From Hymenobacter ruricola (GTDB taxonomy: Bacteria > Bacteroidota > Bacteroidia > Cytophagales > Hymenobacteraceae), in NCBI RefSeq assembly GCF_015694525.1, contig NZ_JADQDM010000002.1, positions 496,001 through 560,000 on the forward strand: 64,000 nt of DNA. The letters are read 5' to 3'. Position numbers and translations under genes: made by a program. A model generated the notes under the pieces. The model saw only the letters and a program-made list of their open reading frames with translations. It searched no databases and had not been told where the DNA came from. Shown one piece after another: positions 18,167-25,606 of the stretch. Each line of letters begins with the position of its first letter. Positions within the stretch are counted from its first letter, which is position 1.

Positions 18167-18239
18167 GGTTTGGGCTTGATGATGACCCTGCAAAGGAACC
18201 CCTGGCAACCAGCGAAACCACTTGCCAAATGGCAGGAAA

Positions 18240-18854
18240 TCAGTCGTGCGCCGGGCCCTTGCCACCGGCCCTGATTCGGCTCAGGGAGGTATCCGTCACG
18301 CCCAGGTAGGTGGCGATGTGCTTCAGCGGAGCGTGCCGTAGCACTTCGGGCGAGCTTTTGAGCAACTGCTCGTAGCGCTCGGTGGCCGAAGCGGTAATCA
18401 TGGCCAGCATCCGGCTTTTGAGGGCCGCAAAGCCCTGCACCAGCACCGAGCGGCCGAACTCCCGAAACTCGGGCCGGGCGTGAAACAGGGCATTGAGCTG
18501 CGCGAAGGTGATGCACCAGCCCGTGCAGTCGGTCAGGGCCTGCAGGTTTTCCTGCGAGGGCGTGCGGGTGAAAAACGACGACACCTCGAACACGACCTGC
18601 CCGCTGGGGTAGAAGGCCGTGGTGACGTCGTTGCCATCAGGGTCGGTGGCGAAGGCCCGCAGCAGGCCGTAATCGAGAAAAAAATACTCGTCGCTCACTC
18701 GGCCTTCGCGGAGCAGGAACTCGTGGCGGGCGACGGCTTTGGGGCTGAACTGCGCGGCAATTTCCACGGCCTGTGCCGTGTTGATGAGGCCGCGGCTTTG
18801 CAGGAACAGAACGAGCTTATCGGGCGAATGTTGGGCGATGGACGGTGGCGGCAT
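18240..18854 (-). CDS. Crp/Fnr-family transcriptional regulator
   Basis: 204 residues: an N-terminal cyclic-nucleotide-binding-type beta roll (about 35-125; FLLREGRVSDEYFFLDYGLLRAF) and a C-terminal winged-helix part whose recognition region reads LKHIATYLGVTDTSLSRIR, matching the Crp C-terminal pattern common in Bacteroidetes. It lacks the conserved cAMP pocket signature (RxES), so its ligand, if any, is unknown. Divergent from the DUF4159 gene with about 156 bases between starts; a membrane-protein gene follows downstream. Confidence 0.9.
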   Translation of the reverse strand: MPPPSIAQHSPDKLVLFLQSRGLINTAQAVEIAAQFSPKAVARHEFLLREGRVSDEYFFLDYGLLRAFATDPDGNDVTTAFYPSGQVVFEVSSFFTRTPSQENLQALTDCTGWCITFAQLNALFHARPEFREFGRSVLVQGFAALKSRMLAMITASATERYEQLLKSSPEVLRHAPLKHIATYLGVTDTSLSRIRAGGKGPAHD

Positions 18855-19010
18855 GGGGCTAAAAGTACCAGCTGGCGCGCCAATTGCCGTCGGCGCCGCG
18901 TCCGCAACTCGCCCAGCCGGCGGGCCGTCCTTTCCGCGCCGTTTGCCCTGAACTTTCCCGTTCGGCCGTTACTTTATAGCCCCGGCGGGTTTGGCCTGCC
19001 GCCAACATTC

Positions 19011-19676
19011 ATGCTGAAACAACTGCTTCTCACCGCGGCCCTGCTGCTCACGCTCACCGCCGCCGGCCCTTCGTCCTACAGCTTCCGCATCGCCAAGCTG
19101 CACTACGGCGGGGGCGGCGACTGGTACGCCAACAAAACCTCGCTGCCCAACCTCATCAGCTTCTGCAACCAGGCGCTGAAAACCAACATCGCGCCCGACG
19201 AAGCCTCCGTGGAACTCGACGCCCCCGAGCTCCTCACCTACCCCTTCGTGCACATGACCGGGCACGGCAACGTGAGCTTCACCGCCGCCGAGGCCCGGAA
19301 CCTGCGCCGCTACCTCACCGGCGGCGGTTTTCTGCACATCGACGACAACTACGGGCTCGATAAATTCATCCGGCCCGAGATGAAGAAAGTATTTCCCGAG
19401 CTGGAATTCGTGGAGTTGCCCTACTCTCACCCGATTTATCATCAGAAATACCAATTTCCCAAGGGGCTGCCCAAAGTGCACGAGCACGACGGCAAGCGCG
19501 CCCAGGGCTTTGGGCTGGTGTACAAAGGCCGCCTGGTGTGCTTCTACAGCTACGAATGCGACCTCGGCAACGGCTGGGAAGACGTGGGCACCTACCCCGA
19601 AGACTCGCCCGCTACCCACGAAGCCGCCCTGCGCATGGGCGCCAACCTCGTGGCCTACGCCCTGACGCAGGACTGA
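19011..19676 (+). CDS. DUF4159-family secreted protein
   Basis: 221 residues with a signal peptide (MLKQLLLTAALLLTLTAAGP). The mature protein matches DUF4159: KLHYGGGGDWYANKTSLPNL, then PFVHMTGHGNVSFT, GGGFLHIDDNYG (glutamine-amidotransferase-like fold), and a C-terminal YECDLGNGWED. The family is widespread in Bacteroidota and myxobacteria, often near AAA ATPase/vWA gene clusters, but none is adjacent here. Function unknown. ATG at 19011 gives the signal peptide; the longer upstream frame runs antisense through the Crp-type gene and is spurious. Confidence 0.88.
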   Translation: MLKQLLLTAALLLTLTAAGPSSYSFRIAKLHYGGGGDWYANKTSLPNLISFCNQALKTNIAPDEASVELDAPELLTYPFVHMTGHGNVSFTAAEARNLRRYLTGGGFLHIDDNYGLDKFIRPEMKKVFPELEFVELPYSHPIYHQKYQFPKGLPKVHEHDGKRAQGFGLVYKGRLVCFYSYECDLGNGWEDVGTYPEDSPATHEAALRMGANLVAYALTQD

Positions 19677-19701
19677 TTCCGCGGCGGCTGCCACGGGCGG
19701 C

Positions 19702-20256
19702 TTACTCGTATTTGCGGGTAAAAATTTCGCTCAAAATGAAGGCGGCCCGTACGCTTTCGGGCCGACGCAGCATTTCGCGCACCACGTCGGTGGTGGCAGG
19801 GGGTGTTGGCTCGGATTTTAGCTGCAGGGGCCGTTGCCTGTCAGCCCTTGTCAGGCCGGAGGAGCGCTTGGCCGGTGGCGCGGGGGCGTTGTGCGGGCGG
19901 GCCGTAGTGGGTGCTTCCAGGGAGCGTTGCGGCACCGAAGTGCGCTCCTGCGAGCGAGTCGGGCGGGCCACTTCGTGCGGCATGGGGCGGCCGCCCAGCG
20001 TACGGGGCGCCGCCGGTCGGGGCACATCAGGCACCACCACGGGCCGGCCGGTGTCGGGCTCGGCGGCGTTGCGGGCCTGCATTTGCCGCAGCATTTCCTG
20101 GAAGGTGGCCGTGGGCAGGGCCGGGCTGGAGGCCTGAGGGCGGCGCGGGCGTTCCTGCGTTTCGCGGGCGGTGGTTTCCTGGGCCTTTTTTATCAGCCGA
20201 AACACAAAGGCGCCGAGCGCGAAGAGAATCCAGAGGAGTGTGGCCAGCTTTTCCAT
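19702..20256 (-). CDS. Single-pass membrane protein, Pro/Ala/Arg-rich
   Basis: 184 residues. One N-terminal helix (MEKLATLLWILFALGAFVFR) is followed by a long disordered stretch rich in Pro, Ala and Arg, and an ordered-looking C-terminus (VVREMLRRPESVRAAFILSE). The C-terminal motif is of a kind seen at the end of small Bacteroidetes anchor proteins. No function assigned. It lies 39 bases from the acyltransferase gene on the same strand and may be its operon partner. Confidence 0.65.
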   Translation of the reverse strand: MEKLATLLWILFALGAFVFRLIKKAQETTARETQERPRRPQASSPALPTATFQEMLRQMQARNAAEPDTGRPVVVPDVPRPAAPRTLGGRPMPHEVARPTRSQERTSVPQRSLEAPTTARPHNAPAPPAKRSSGLTRADRQRPLQLKSEPTPPATTDVVREMLRRPESVRAAFILSEIFTRKYE

Positions 20257-20295
20257 GGCCAAAAGGTACGGGCCCGCGCCCGATTCCGCACGCGC

Positions 20296-20868
20296 CTAGC
20301 GCACGCCCTTCTCGGGGAAGCGGCCCGTCACGTTGCGGTAGAAGGCCTTGATTTTGGCTTCGTCGGCTTCGTAGTCGCCGGTGGGCCACACGGCCTCGCC
20401 GATGCCGGCTTCCTTCTTCTTATAGTCCAGATAGCCCAGCCGAATAGGCACCTGGGCACCTAGGGCCGCGAAATAGTAGCCCTTGCGCCAGCGCGGCTGG
20501 TAGGCGCGCGTGCCCTCCGGGGTGATGAGGATGACGAGTTCGTCGTGCTCGTTAAACAGCTTTACCATGCCGTCGACGAGGCTGTTGTTGCGGCTGCGGT
20601 CCACGGCCAGCCCGCCAATGGCCTTCACCAGCCAGCCGAGGGCCCAGTTATCGGTCCACTCCTTTTTCACGGTGAAGCGCACGGGCACGCCCATCAGGTA
20701 GAAGGCCGCGCGGGCCAGAATGATGTCCCAGTTGCTGGTGTGCGGCGCCGCAATCATCATGCTCTTCCGGATGTCCGGGTTATGTATCTCGCCCAGGTGC
20801 CAGCCCGCTACTTTAAAAACGAGCGTGGCCATGGTGTACCAGAAAGGGGATTTTTCGCGGGGAGTCAT
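20296..20868 (-). CDS. 1-acyl-glycerol-3-phosphate acyltransferase-like protein
   Basis: 190 residues with the acyltransferase motifs in order: APHTSNWD (HxxxxD catalytic), FTVKKEW, GGLAVDRSRNN and ITPEGTRAYQPRWRKG (EGTR, phosphate binding). This short PlsC-like subfamily acylates lysophospholipids or related acceptors at the inner membrane. ATG at 20868 is preferred because the family N-terminus is short. It lies 111 bases downstream of the patatin gene on the same strand, so acylation and deacylation functions are side by side. Confidence 0.87.
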   Translation of the reverse strand: MTPREKSPFWYTMATLVFKVAGWHLGEIHNPDIRKSMMIAAPHTSNWDIILARAAFYLMGVPVRFTVKKEWTDNWALGWLVKAIGGLAVDRSRNNSLVDGMVKLFNEHDELVILITPEGTRAYQPRWRKGYYFAALGAQVPIRLGYLDYKKKEAGIGEAVWPTGDYEADEAKIKAFYRNVTGRFPEKGVR

Positions 20869-20979
20869 GCAGGGCAACGTAGTGGTAAGAGATGCCGACG
20901 GGCCAGAAAACACAATAATCCGCCAAGCGTTGGGGTACAAAGATGGGCAGCCGGCCCGAATGCTGCGCCACCCGCGCCG

Positions 20980-21744
20980 CTACAGCAGCGCCGCCAGCGC
21001 CCCCGCCTGCGCCAGTGTGTAGCGGTAGCCGATGTCGAACAGTTCGGCGCCGCTTTTGTAGCTCAGGGGGCGGTAGTGGCGCAGGTCGGGCGGTTCCAGC
21101 AGCAGGTCGCATTGCGCTTTGCGGCTGGTGGTGTTGGCGTTGATGGCCAGGTGCAGGGTCCGCTCGATGAGCCGGCGGAAGTTGGGAATGCGCGCCTCGG
21201 AGTTGATGGGGTTGCAGTTGACGCCCACCACGCGCAGGTCGGCCTGGCCCAGCAGCGGCTCCACGGGCAGGTTGTTGAGCAGGCCGCCGTCCACCAGTTG
21301 CCGCCCCTGGTACTCCACCGGCCGGTACACTATCGGCACGGCCGACGAAGCCAGCAGTGGCGGCAGCAAGGGCCCCGAATTGAAATACACCGACTCGCCG
21401 GCCATCAAATCAGTGGCCACCAACGTCACGGGCATCCGCAAATCCTCGAAGGCGGCCGTGGTGCCCAGGTGCCGGGCCAGTAGCTGCGCCACGGCATCTA
21501 GGTGCAGCAGGCCAAACCGGCTGAAGGCCGGCCGCGTCAGCCGCACCACGTTGGTTTCCTGGAGCAGCCGCAGTATTTCCCGGGGCGGAAAGCCGGCGGC
21601 GTAAAACACGGCCGCAATGGCCCCCGAACTCACGCCCGCCAGCTGCGCCACCGGCAGTTGCAATTCTTCCAAAGCCGCCAACACCCCCAAATGCGCAATG
21701 CCGCGCGCCCCGCCCCCGGACAAAGCCAAACCCAGTTGGGCCAT
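20980..21744 (-). CDS. Patatin-like phospholipase (RssA/NTE type)
   Basis: 254 residues with the complete patatin signature set: oxyanion loop LSGGGARG at the N-terminus, catalytic serine in GVSSG, the PPLLASSAVPIVYRPVEYQG region and the catalytic aspartate in DGGLLNNLP. It should hydrolyse acyl esters of phospholipids or lysophospholipids in the cytoplasm. The start MAQLGLALSGGGARG at 21744 fits this subfamily; the longer frame adds 23 unsupported residues. Confidence 0.92.
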   Translation of the reverse strand: MAQLGLALSGGGARGIAHLGVLAALEELQLPVAQLAGVSSGAIAAVFYAAGFPPREILRLLQETNVVRLTRPAFSRFGLLHLDAVAQLLARHLGTTAAFEDLRMPVTLVATDLMAGESVYFNSGPLLPPLLASSAVPIVYRPVEYQGRQLVDGGLLNNLPVEPLLGQADLRVVGVNCNPINSEARIPNFRRLIERTLHLAINANTTSRKAQCDLLLEPPDLRHYRPLSYKSGAELFDIGYRYTLAQAGALAALL

Positions 21745-21841
21745 TTCGTTCTTTGTTGTTAATGAAAAGAAACCGCTGAGCAACCAGCACCCCTTGTTTC
21801 TACCGATACGCAAAACCGGTCCTCAACAACTATTTGGCTGC

Positions 21842-22690
21842 CTACAAATCCGCCAGCCGCAGGGTTTCGGCCAGGCGCACGCCTTTGTCGGTGTGCTGCA
21901 CGGTGCAGGCTTCGTGGGTGGGGTCGTGCTCCAGCAGCAGCACCCAGTTTTCGTCGGCGGCGCGGCGCAGCATGGCTTCTTTTTCGGTCATGGTCACCAG
22001 CGGGCGCATGTCGTAGCTCATCACGTAGGGCAGCGGAACGTGGCCCACGCTGGGCAGCAAATCAGCCATGAAGGCCAGCGTGCGCCCCTTGTACTCCATC
22101 ACTGGCACCATCATCTTTTCGGTGTGCCCGTCGGCCATGATGATTTCGCGGAATTGCGGCAGTGCATCCGGCACGCCCGCGCTCAGGTCCACAAATTTCA
22201 AGTGCCCGCTTTCCTGAATGGGCAGAATGTTCTCCCGCAGGAAGCTGGCCTTTTCGCGCGGGTTGGGCGCCACGGCCCAGTTCCAGTGCGCCTCGTTGCT
22301 CCAGTAGGTGGCATTGGGAAAGGCCAGTTGCAAGGCGCCGTCGGGCCGGCGCTGCACCGAGCCGCCGCAGTGGTCGAAGTGCAGATGCGTCAGGAACACG
22401 TCGGTGATGTCGGCGCTGCTAAAGCCCAGCTTGCGCAGGGACTTCTCCAGCGTGTCGTCGCCATGTAAGTAAAAGTGCCCCCGAAACTTCTCGTCCTGTT
22501 TCTCCCCGATGCCGTTGTCAATCAGCAGCAGGCGGCCACCGTCTTCAATCAGCAGGCAGCGCATGGCCCAGGTGCACATGTTGTTGGCATCGGCCGGATT
22601 CAGCTTCTGCCACATGCTTTTGGGCACCACGCCAAACATGGCGCCGCCATCAAGTTTGAAGAGGCCGGTATCGAGGGTATGGATGGTCAT
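21842..22690 (-). CDS. Metallo-beta-lactamase-fold hydrolase (lactonase-like)
   Basis: 282 residues. The metal-binding HxHxDH motif appears as LTHLHFDHCGG, with further ligand positions in MVPVMEYKGRTLAFMADLLPS and LLLEHDP. Overall layout resembles N-acyl-homoserine-lactonase/quinolone-type MBL hydrolases (family-level inference only). The start MTIHTLDTGLFKLDGGAMFG at 22690 is typical for this group. Reaction and substrate cannot be fixed from sequence. A long palindromic element lies upstream. Confidence 0.88.
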   Translation of the reverse strand: MTIHTLDTGLFKLDGGAMFGVVPKSMWQKLNPADANNMCTWAMRCLLIEDGGRLLLIDNGIGEKQDEKFRGHFYLHGDDTLEKSLRKLGFSSADITDVFLTHLHFDHCGGSVQRRPDGALQLAFPNATYWSNEAHWNWAVAPNPREKASFLRENILPIQESGHLKFVDLSAGVPDALPQFREIIMADGHTEKMMVPVMEYKGRTLAFMADLLPSVGHVPLPYVMSYDMRPLVTMTEKEAMLRRAADENWVLLLEHDPTHEACTVQHTDKGVRLAETLRLADL

Positions 22691-22750
22691 GCTTTTTAGG
22701 GTATGAGGGTGGGAAGACATGGGGTAAGCAGGGCTCAGCAGCAAAAAGAA

Positions 22751-22850
22751 CGTCATGCCGAGCGCAGCGCAGCATCTTGCCCGCCCTCACTAACTCAATC
22801 GTAGAAATTAGTCACGGCGGGCAAGATGCTTCGCTGCGCTCTGCATAACG
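22751..22850. repeat. Long palindrome, loop-conserved family, copy 1
   Basis: Arms of about 35 bases (CGTCATGCCGAGCGCAGCGC... and near-complement) flank a 30-base loop containing CAATCGTAGAAATTAGT. Related copies lie at 44503, 47261 and 52358. Confidence 0.9.
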
Positions 22851-22877
22851 TTCCAAGTGGTCGTTCCTGAGAAAATC

Positions 22878-23825
22878 CTACTCCACCACCACACCCATCG
22901 CCGAGAACTTATCAATGCGCTGCGAAATGCGCTCCTCGGCCGGGATGGCGGCCAGTTCCTTCAGCGTCTTGAGCAGCGTGGCTTTTAGGGTGTCAATCAT
23001 TTGCTCGGGGGCGGTGTGGGCGCCGCCCAGGGGTTCTTTCACAATGCCGTCGACCAGGCCGGCCTTCTGCATGTCGGTGGCCGTGAGCTTAAGGGCTTCG
23101 GCGGCCTGCTCCTTATAGTCCCAGGAGCGCCACAGGATGCTGCTGCACGACTCCGGCGAAATCACCGAGTACCACGTGTTTTCCAGCATCAGCACCCGGT
23201 CGCCAATGGCGATGCCCAGGGCGCCGCCACTGGCCCCTTCACCGATGATGACGCACACCACCGGCACCTTCAGCATGAACATCTCCTTGAGGTTGCGGGC
23301 AATGGCCTCGCCCTGCCCCCGTTCTTCCGCTTCCAATCCGGGAAAGGCGCCGGGCGTGTCGATGAGCGTCACCACGGGCACGTTGAATTTCTCGGCCAGC
23401 TTCATCAGGCGCAGGGCCTTGCGGTAGCCCTCGGGGTTGGGCATGCCGAAGTTGCGGAACTGGCGCTGCTTGGTGTTGTGGCCCTTCTGCTGGCCGATGA
23501 ACATGACCGTTTGGCCGTTAATCTCGCCGAAGCCGCCCACCATGGCCTTGTCGTCGCCCACGGTGCGGTCGCCGTGCAGCTCCACAAACTTCTCGGCCAT
23601 GCCCTCAATGTAGTCGAGGGTGTAAGGCCGGTCGGGGTGGCGCGAGAGTTGCACGCGCTGCCAGCGGGTGAGGTTGGCGTAGGTTTCTTTCTTGAGGTCT
23701 TTGATGCGCTTTTCCAGCGCCGCCACGGCGGCGCCTACTTCCACGTCGCTGTCGGCAGCGAGCTTTTGCATTTCGAGGAGCTTGCCTTCGAGGGCAGCAA
23801 TGGGTTGTTCAAAGTCGAGGAGCAT
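22878..23825 (-). CDS. accA: Acetyl-CoA carboxylase carboxyltransferase, alpha subunit
   Basis: With AccD it transfers the carboxyl group from biotin carrier protein to acetyl-CoA, giving malonyl-CoA for fatty-acid synthesis. The 315-residue length matches AccA (about 319 in E. coli). Family motifs: [55 protein letters not shown] and [14 protein letters not shown] at 23825 ([16 protein letters not shown]) is the conserved start. A longer open frame runs antisense through the tRNA-Asp gene (giving the familiar artefact [20 protein letters not shown]) and is rejected. Confidence 0.97.
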   Translation of the reverse strand: MLLDFEQPIAALEGKLLEMQKLAADSDVEVGAAVAALEKRIKDLKKETYANLTRWQRVQLSRHPDRPYTLDYIEGMAEKFVELHGDRTVGDDKAMVGGFGEINGQTVMFIGQQKGHNTKQRQFRNFGMPNPEGYRKALRLMKLAEKFNVPVVTLIDTPGAFPGLEAEERGQGEAIARNLKEMFMLKVPVVCVIIGEGASGGALGIAIGDRVLMLENTWYSVISPESCSSILWRSWDYKEQAAEALKLTATDMQKAGLVDGIVKEPLGGAHTAPEQMIDTLKATLLKTLKELAAIPAEERISQRIDKFSAMGVVVE

Positions 23826-23877
23826 GTGGCGCGAAGAGAATTGCGGGGAGTGGGAAGGCGAAAATAGCGGGCGGCGG

Positions 23878-23911
23878 GGTCCGGACGGGGCACGAACCCG
23901 CGACCTCCGCC
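23878..23911 (-). repeat. Inverted partial copy of the tRNA-Asp 3' half
   Basis: On the minus strand this reads GGCGGAGGTCGCGGGTTCG, identical for 19 bases to the anticodon-stem/T-arm part of the tRNA-Asp gene at 24123, then continues with CCCGTCC and GACC. The 5' half of a tRNA is missing, so it is a fragment. It lies in the accA upstream region, about 210 bases from and inverted relative to the real tRNA. Confidence 0.8.
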
Positions 23912-23938
23912 CCCACCGGCCGCCACGAAAGCGGGGGG

Positions 23939-23946
23939 CAAAGGTA
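23939..23946 (-). promoter_or_regulatory. Possible -7 box of accA
   Basis: Minus-strand TACCTTTG, a match to TAnnTTTG, 114 bases before the accA start. The tRNA fragment lies between it and the gene and would be part of the 5' leader. Confidence 0.45.
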
Positions 23947-24047
23947 AAACATCCACCGTTGGGGCCGGGACGAAAAATTAATCCCCTTGAAAAACAACCC
24001 TCAAGCTCGCCAAGCCTGCCTTTTCGCAAAAAAACTTGGGCCCTGGC

Positions 24048-24079
24048 TTGCAGGCCGCAATTTTTCTCCCCTACCTTTG
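24048..24079 (+). promoter_or_regulatory. Promoter of tRNA-Asp
   Basis: TTG at 24048-24050 and TACCTTTG at 24072-24079, separated by 21 bases, fit the Bacteroidetes -33/-7 promoter. The tRNA starts 44 bases further on. Confidence 0.6.
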
Positions 24080-24122
24080 CAGCACCAAAACGGAAAACAG
24101 TCGCGTTTTCTGTCCGGCAAAC

Positions 24123-24196
24123 GGTTTGGTAGTTCAGTTGGTTAGAATGCCGCCCTGTCACGGCGGAGGTCGCGGGTTCGAGTCCCGTCCAGACCG
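24123..24196 (+). tRNA. tRNA-Asp (GUC)
   Basis: 74-base cloverleaf: acceptor GGTTTGG / CCAGACC (one G-T pair), D arm with TAGTTCAGTTGGTTAGA, anticodon loop CTGTCAC with GTC at 24157-24159, T arm GCGGG TTCGAGT CCCGT, discriminator G. The CCA end is not encoded. A hairpin terminator follows 15 bases downstream. Confidence 0.97.
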
Positions 24197-24210
24197 CTAC
24201 CGTTTGCATA

Positions 24211-24246
24211 AAGGCCATTTCCAGCAAGGAAATGGCCTTTTTTTAT
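24211..24246 (+). terminator. Terminator of tRNA-Asp
   Basis: AAGGCCATTTCC / GGAAATGGCC stem followed by TTTTTTT. Confidence 0.85.
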
Positions 24247-24361
24247 TGCCCAGATAGAAAAGGGTGGCAGTCAAGCATTAGTTCGTGACATACTTGGCGA
24301 CCATGCTAGGGAAAATTTTAAAGGTTCGGGCAATGAATCCGTTTGTTTTGCCCTCCCCCTT

Positions 24362-24856
24362 CTAACGTCCGGGCTGCTCTATAATGGCGGCTGATTTGGT
24401 CGGCGCACCAAGCTTGACGCCCGCGGCCTTCTTCCGGGCCAAAGCCAGCTTGGTATTTTCCGAAATCTTCACCAAGTCCTGAGCGGCGAGGGTGGACACG
24501 AGCGAAATCACCACGTCGCGGAAGGGGCCGGGCGTATCGAACCAGGGCTTGGAATACGACTTAGAGCCGGCCTTATAATCATCGAGCTTTTTCAGCTGCT
24601 CCAGCGTGGCCAGCGTCCCCTCGCGGCTGAAGCGGTCAAGTTTCCAGAACAACACCAGGCCGAAGCGCTTCTGGTATGCCTCCAGCATCAGTTCCTTGAA
24701 TCCGCGGCGCTTGGAACTCTTGCCCGACTCGTCATCTTGGAATACCTTGTACAAGGTACCCACCTGAGCAGCGTGGTCCCGGAGCAGGTGCAACTGGTTC
24801 TACGCGTCCTGGCCTTTGTCGCGCGGTGACACGCGGGCACAAATGGCGACTCTCAT
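24362..24856 (-). pseudogene. Serine recombinase (resolvase/invertase), nonsense-mutated and truncated
   Basis: From ATG at 24856 the frame reads MRVAICARVSPRDKGQDA, the resolvase N-terminus with catalytic-serine region ARVS, then an in-frame TAG at 24800-24802, and continues NQLHLLRDHAAQVG. After the stop, the rest of the catalytic domain is intact (VLFWKLDRFSREGT, LVSTLAAQDLVKISENTKLA). The protein ends within the linker (GVKLGAPTKSAAIIEQ), without the DNA-binding helix-turn-helix. About 164 codons remain of a normal 190 or more. Both lesions point to a dead gene. It follows tRNA-Asp, a usual integration site, and a 13-bp direct repeat lies about 145 bases upstream. Confidence 0.87.
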
Positions 24857-25001
24857 GTCCGAATTTACCATCCAAAAAAGGCATCAAAAAACGACCCGGA
24901 AAACCTGCGTTTCCGGGCCGTTTGCGCGGCCGTCGAAAGGCTCCAGAAAACGAGCGTTTTTTTGGAGAGCTTGGAGTTTACGAAACTCATCACCCTCGTG
25001 C

Positions 25002-25041
25002 GTTTCTTAAACTTTGATTCGTAAACGAGTTTCTTAAACTT
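25002..25041. repeat. Direct repeat GTTTCTTAAACTT, possible recombination site
   Basis: Two exact copies of GTTTCTTAAACTT start at 25002 and 25029 (27-base period), with short inverted pieces nearby (GAGTTTACGAAACTC; TCGTAAACGA). It lies upstream of the dead serine recombinase. A res- or crossover-type site is possible; this is inference from position and repeat form. Confidence 0.45.
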
Positions 25042-25129
25042 CGCCAGTGCCGTGGCGGCCAGCTAGCCACTTTTTGCCGAGGTGCTGGAGTGGTTTGATA
25101 AGCCGAGGTTTCATCCAGACAGTCTTCTG

Positions 25130-25393
25130 CTAGGGTAAACGGAGCAAAAACCAGAAGTGCTGGCCCGTGGTATGGTCGATTACTTCCACCCGGCTGCCGT
25201 TTTGAACCGGCTTGGACGGGTAGTCTGTGCTGCCGTATTCATACAAGGTCTGCTCCTGCGAAGCTACGTATTGCCGAATTGGTTGAACAGTGTGGCTAAA
25301 CCGCTCGCGTACGCGGCCGCGTGGGGAGTACACCACCGGGGCGCAGTTGCCCCGCTTGGCGAGCGCCGCAGTTGTCGGTCGGGTCCACGCCAC
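25130..25393 (-). pseudogene. Degenerate open frame of unknown origin
   Basis: The last 55 or so codons look genuinely coding by composition (SRVEVIDHTTGQHFWFLLRL then stop). The only in-frame start is GTG at 25393. The same frame stays open back to about 25620 without any ATG, reading for example VKVYPDYNFGSQAASLNARE, and its codons there are unlike the GC-ending codons of neighbouring genes. I take it as a truncated or decaying gene in the accessory segment. No family recognised. Confidence 0.3.
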
Positions 25394-25606
25394 AACTAGG
25401 ATGCCCCCGCTGGTGCAAGTTGCAATTGGCGTTTGTACCAGTGCACCGTGCGCCCCTTTTGCTCGTCTAGGGAGTTTATCCCGGTTACTCGTTCCTGGCA
25501 GGAGTCGTAATTCACGAGCGTTCAGCGAAGCGGCTTGGCTACCGAAATTATAGTCTGGATATACTTTTACATTTCGGCAAGCTGCTGATTCACTTATTGC
25601 ACTTAT

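Noticed and set aside
18480..19010. Upstream extension of the DUF4159 gene
   Set aside because: It runs antisense through the Crp-type regulator; the signal peptide at 19011 marks the true start.
23826..24227. N-terminal extension of accA reading antisense through tRNA-Asp
   Set aside because: The frame gives the well-known artefact peptide [20 protein letters not shown] that arises opposite tRNA genes. Conserved AccA sequence starts at 23825.
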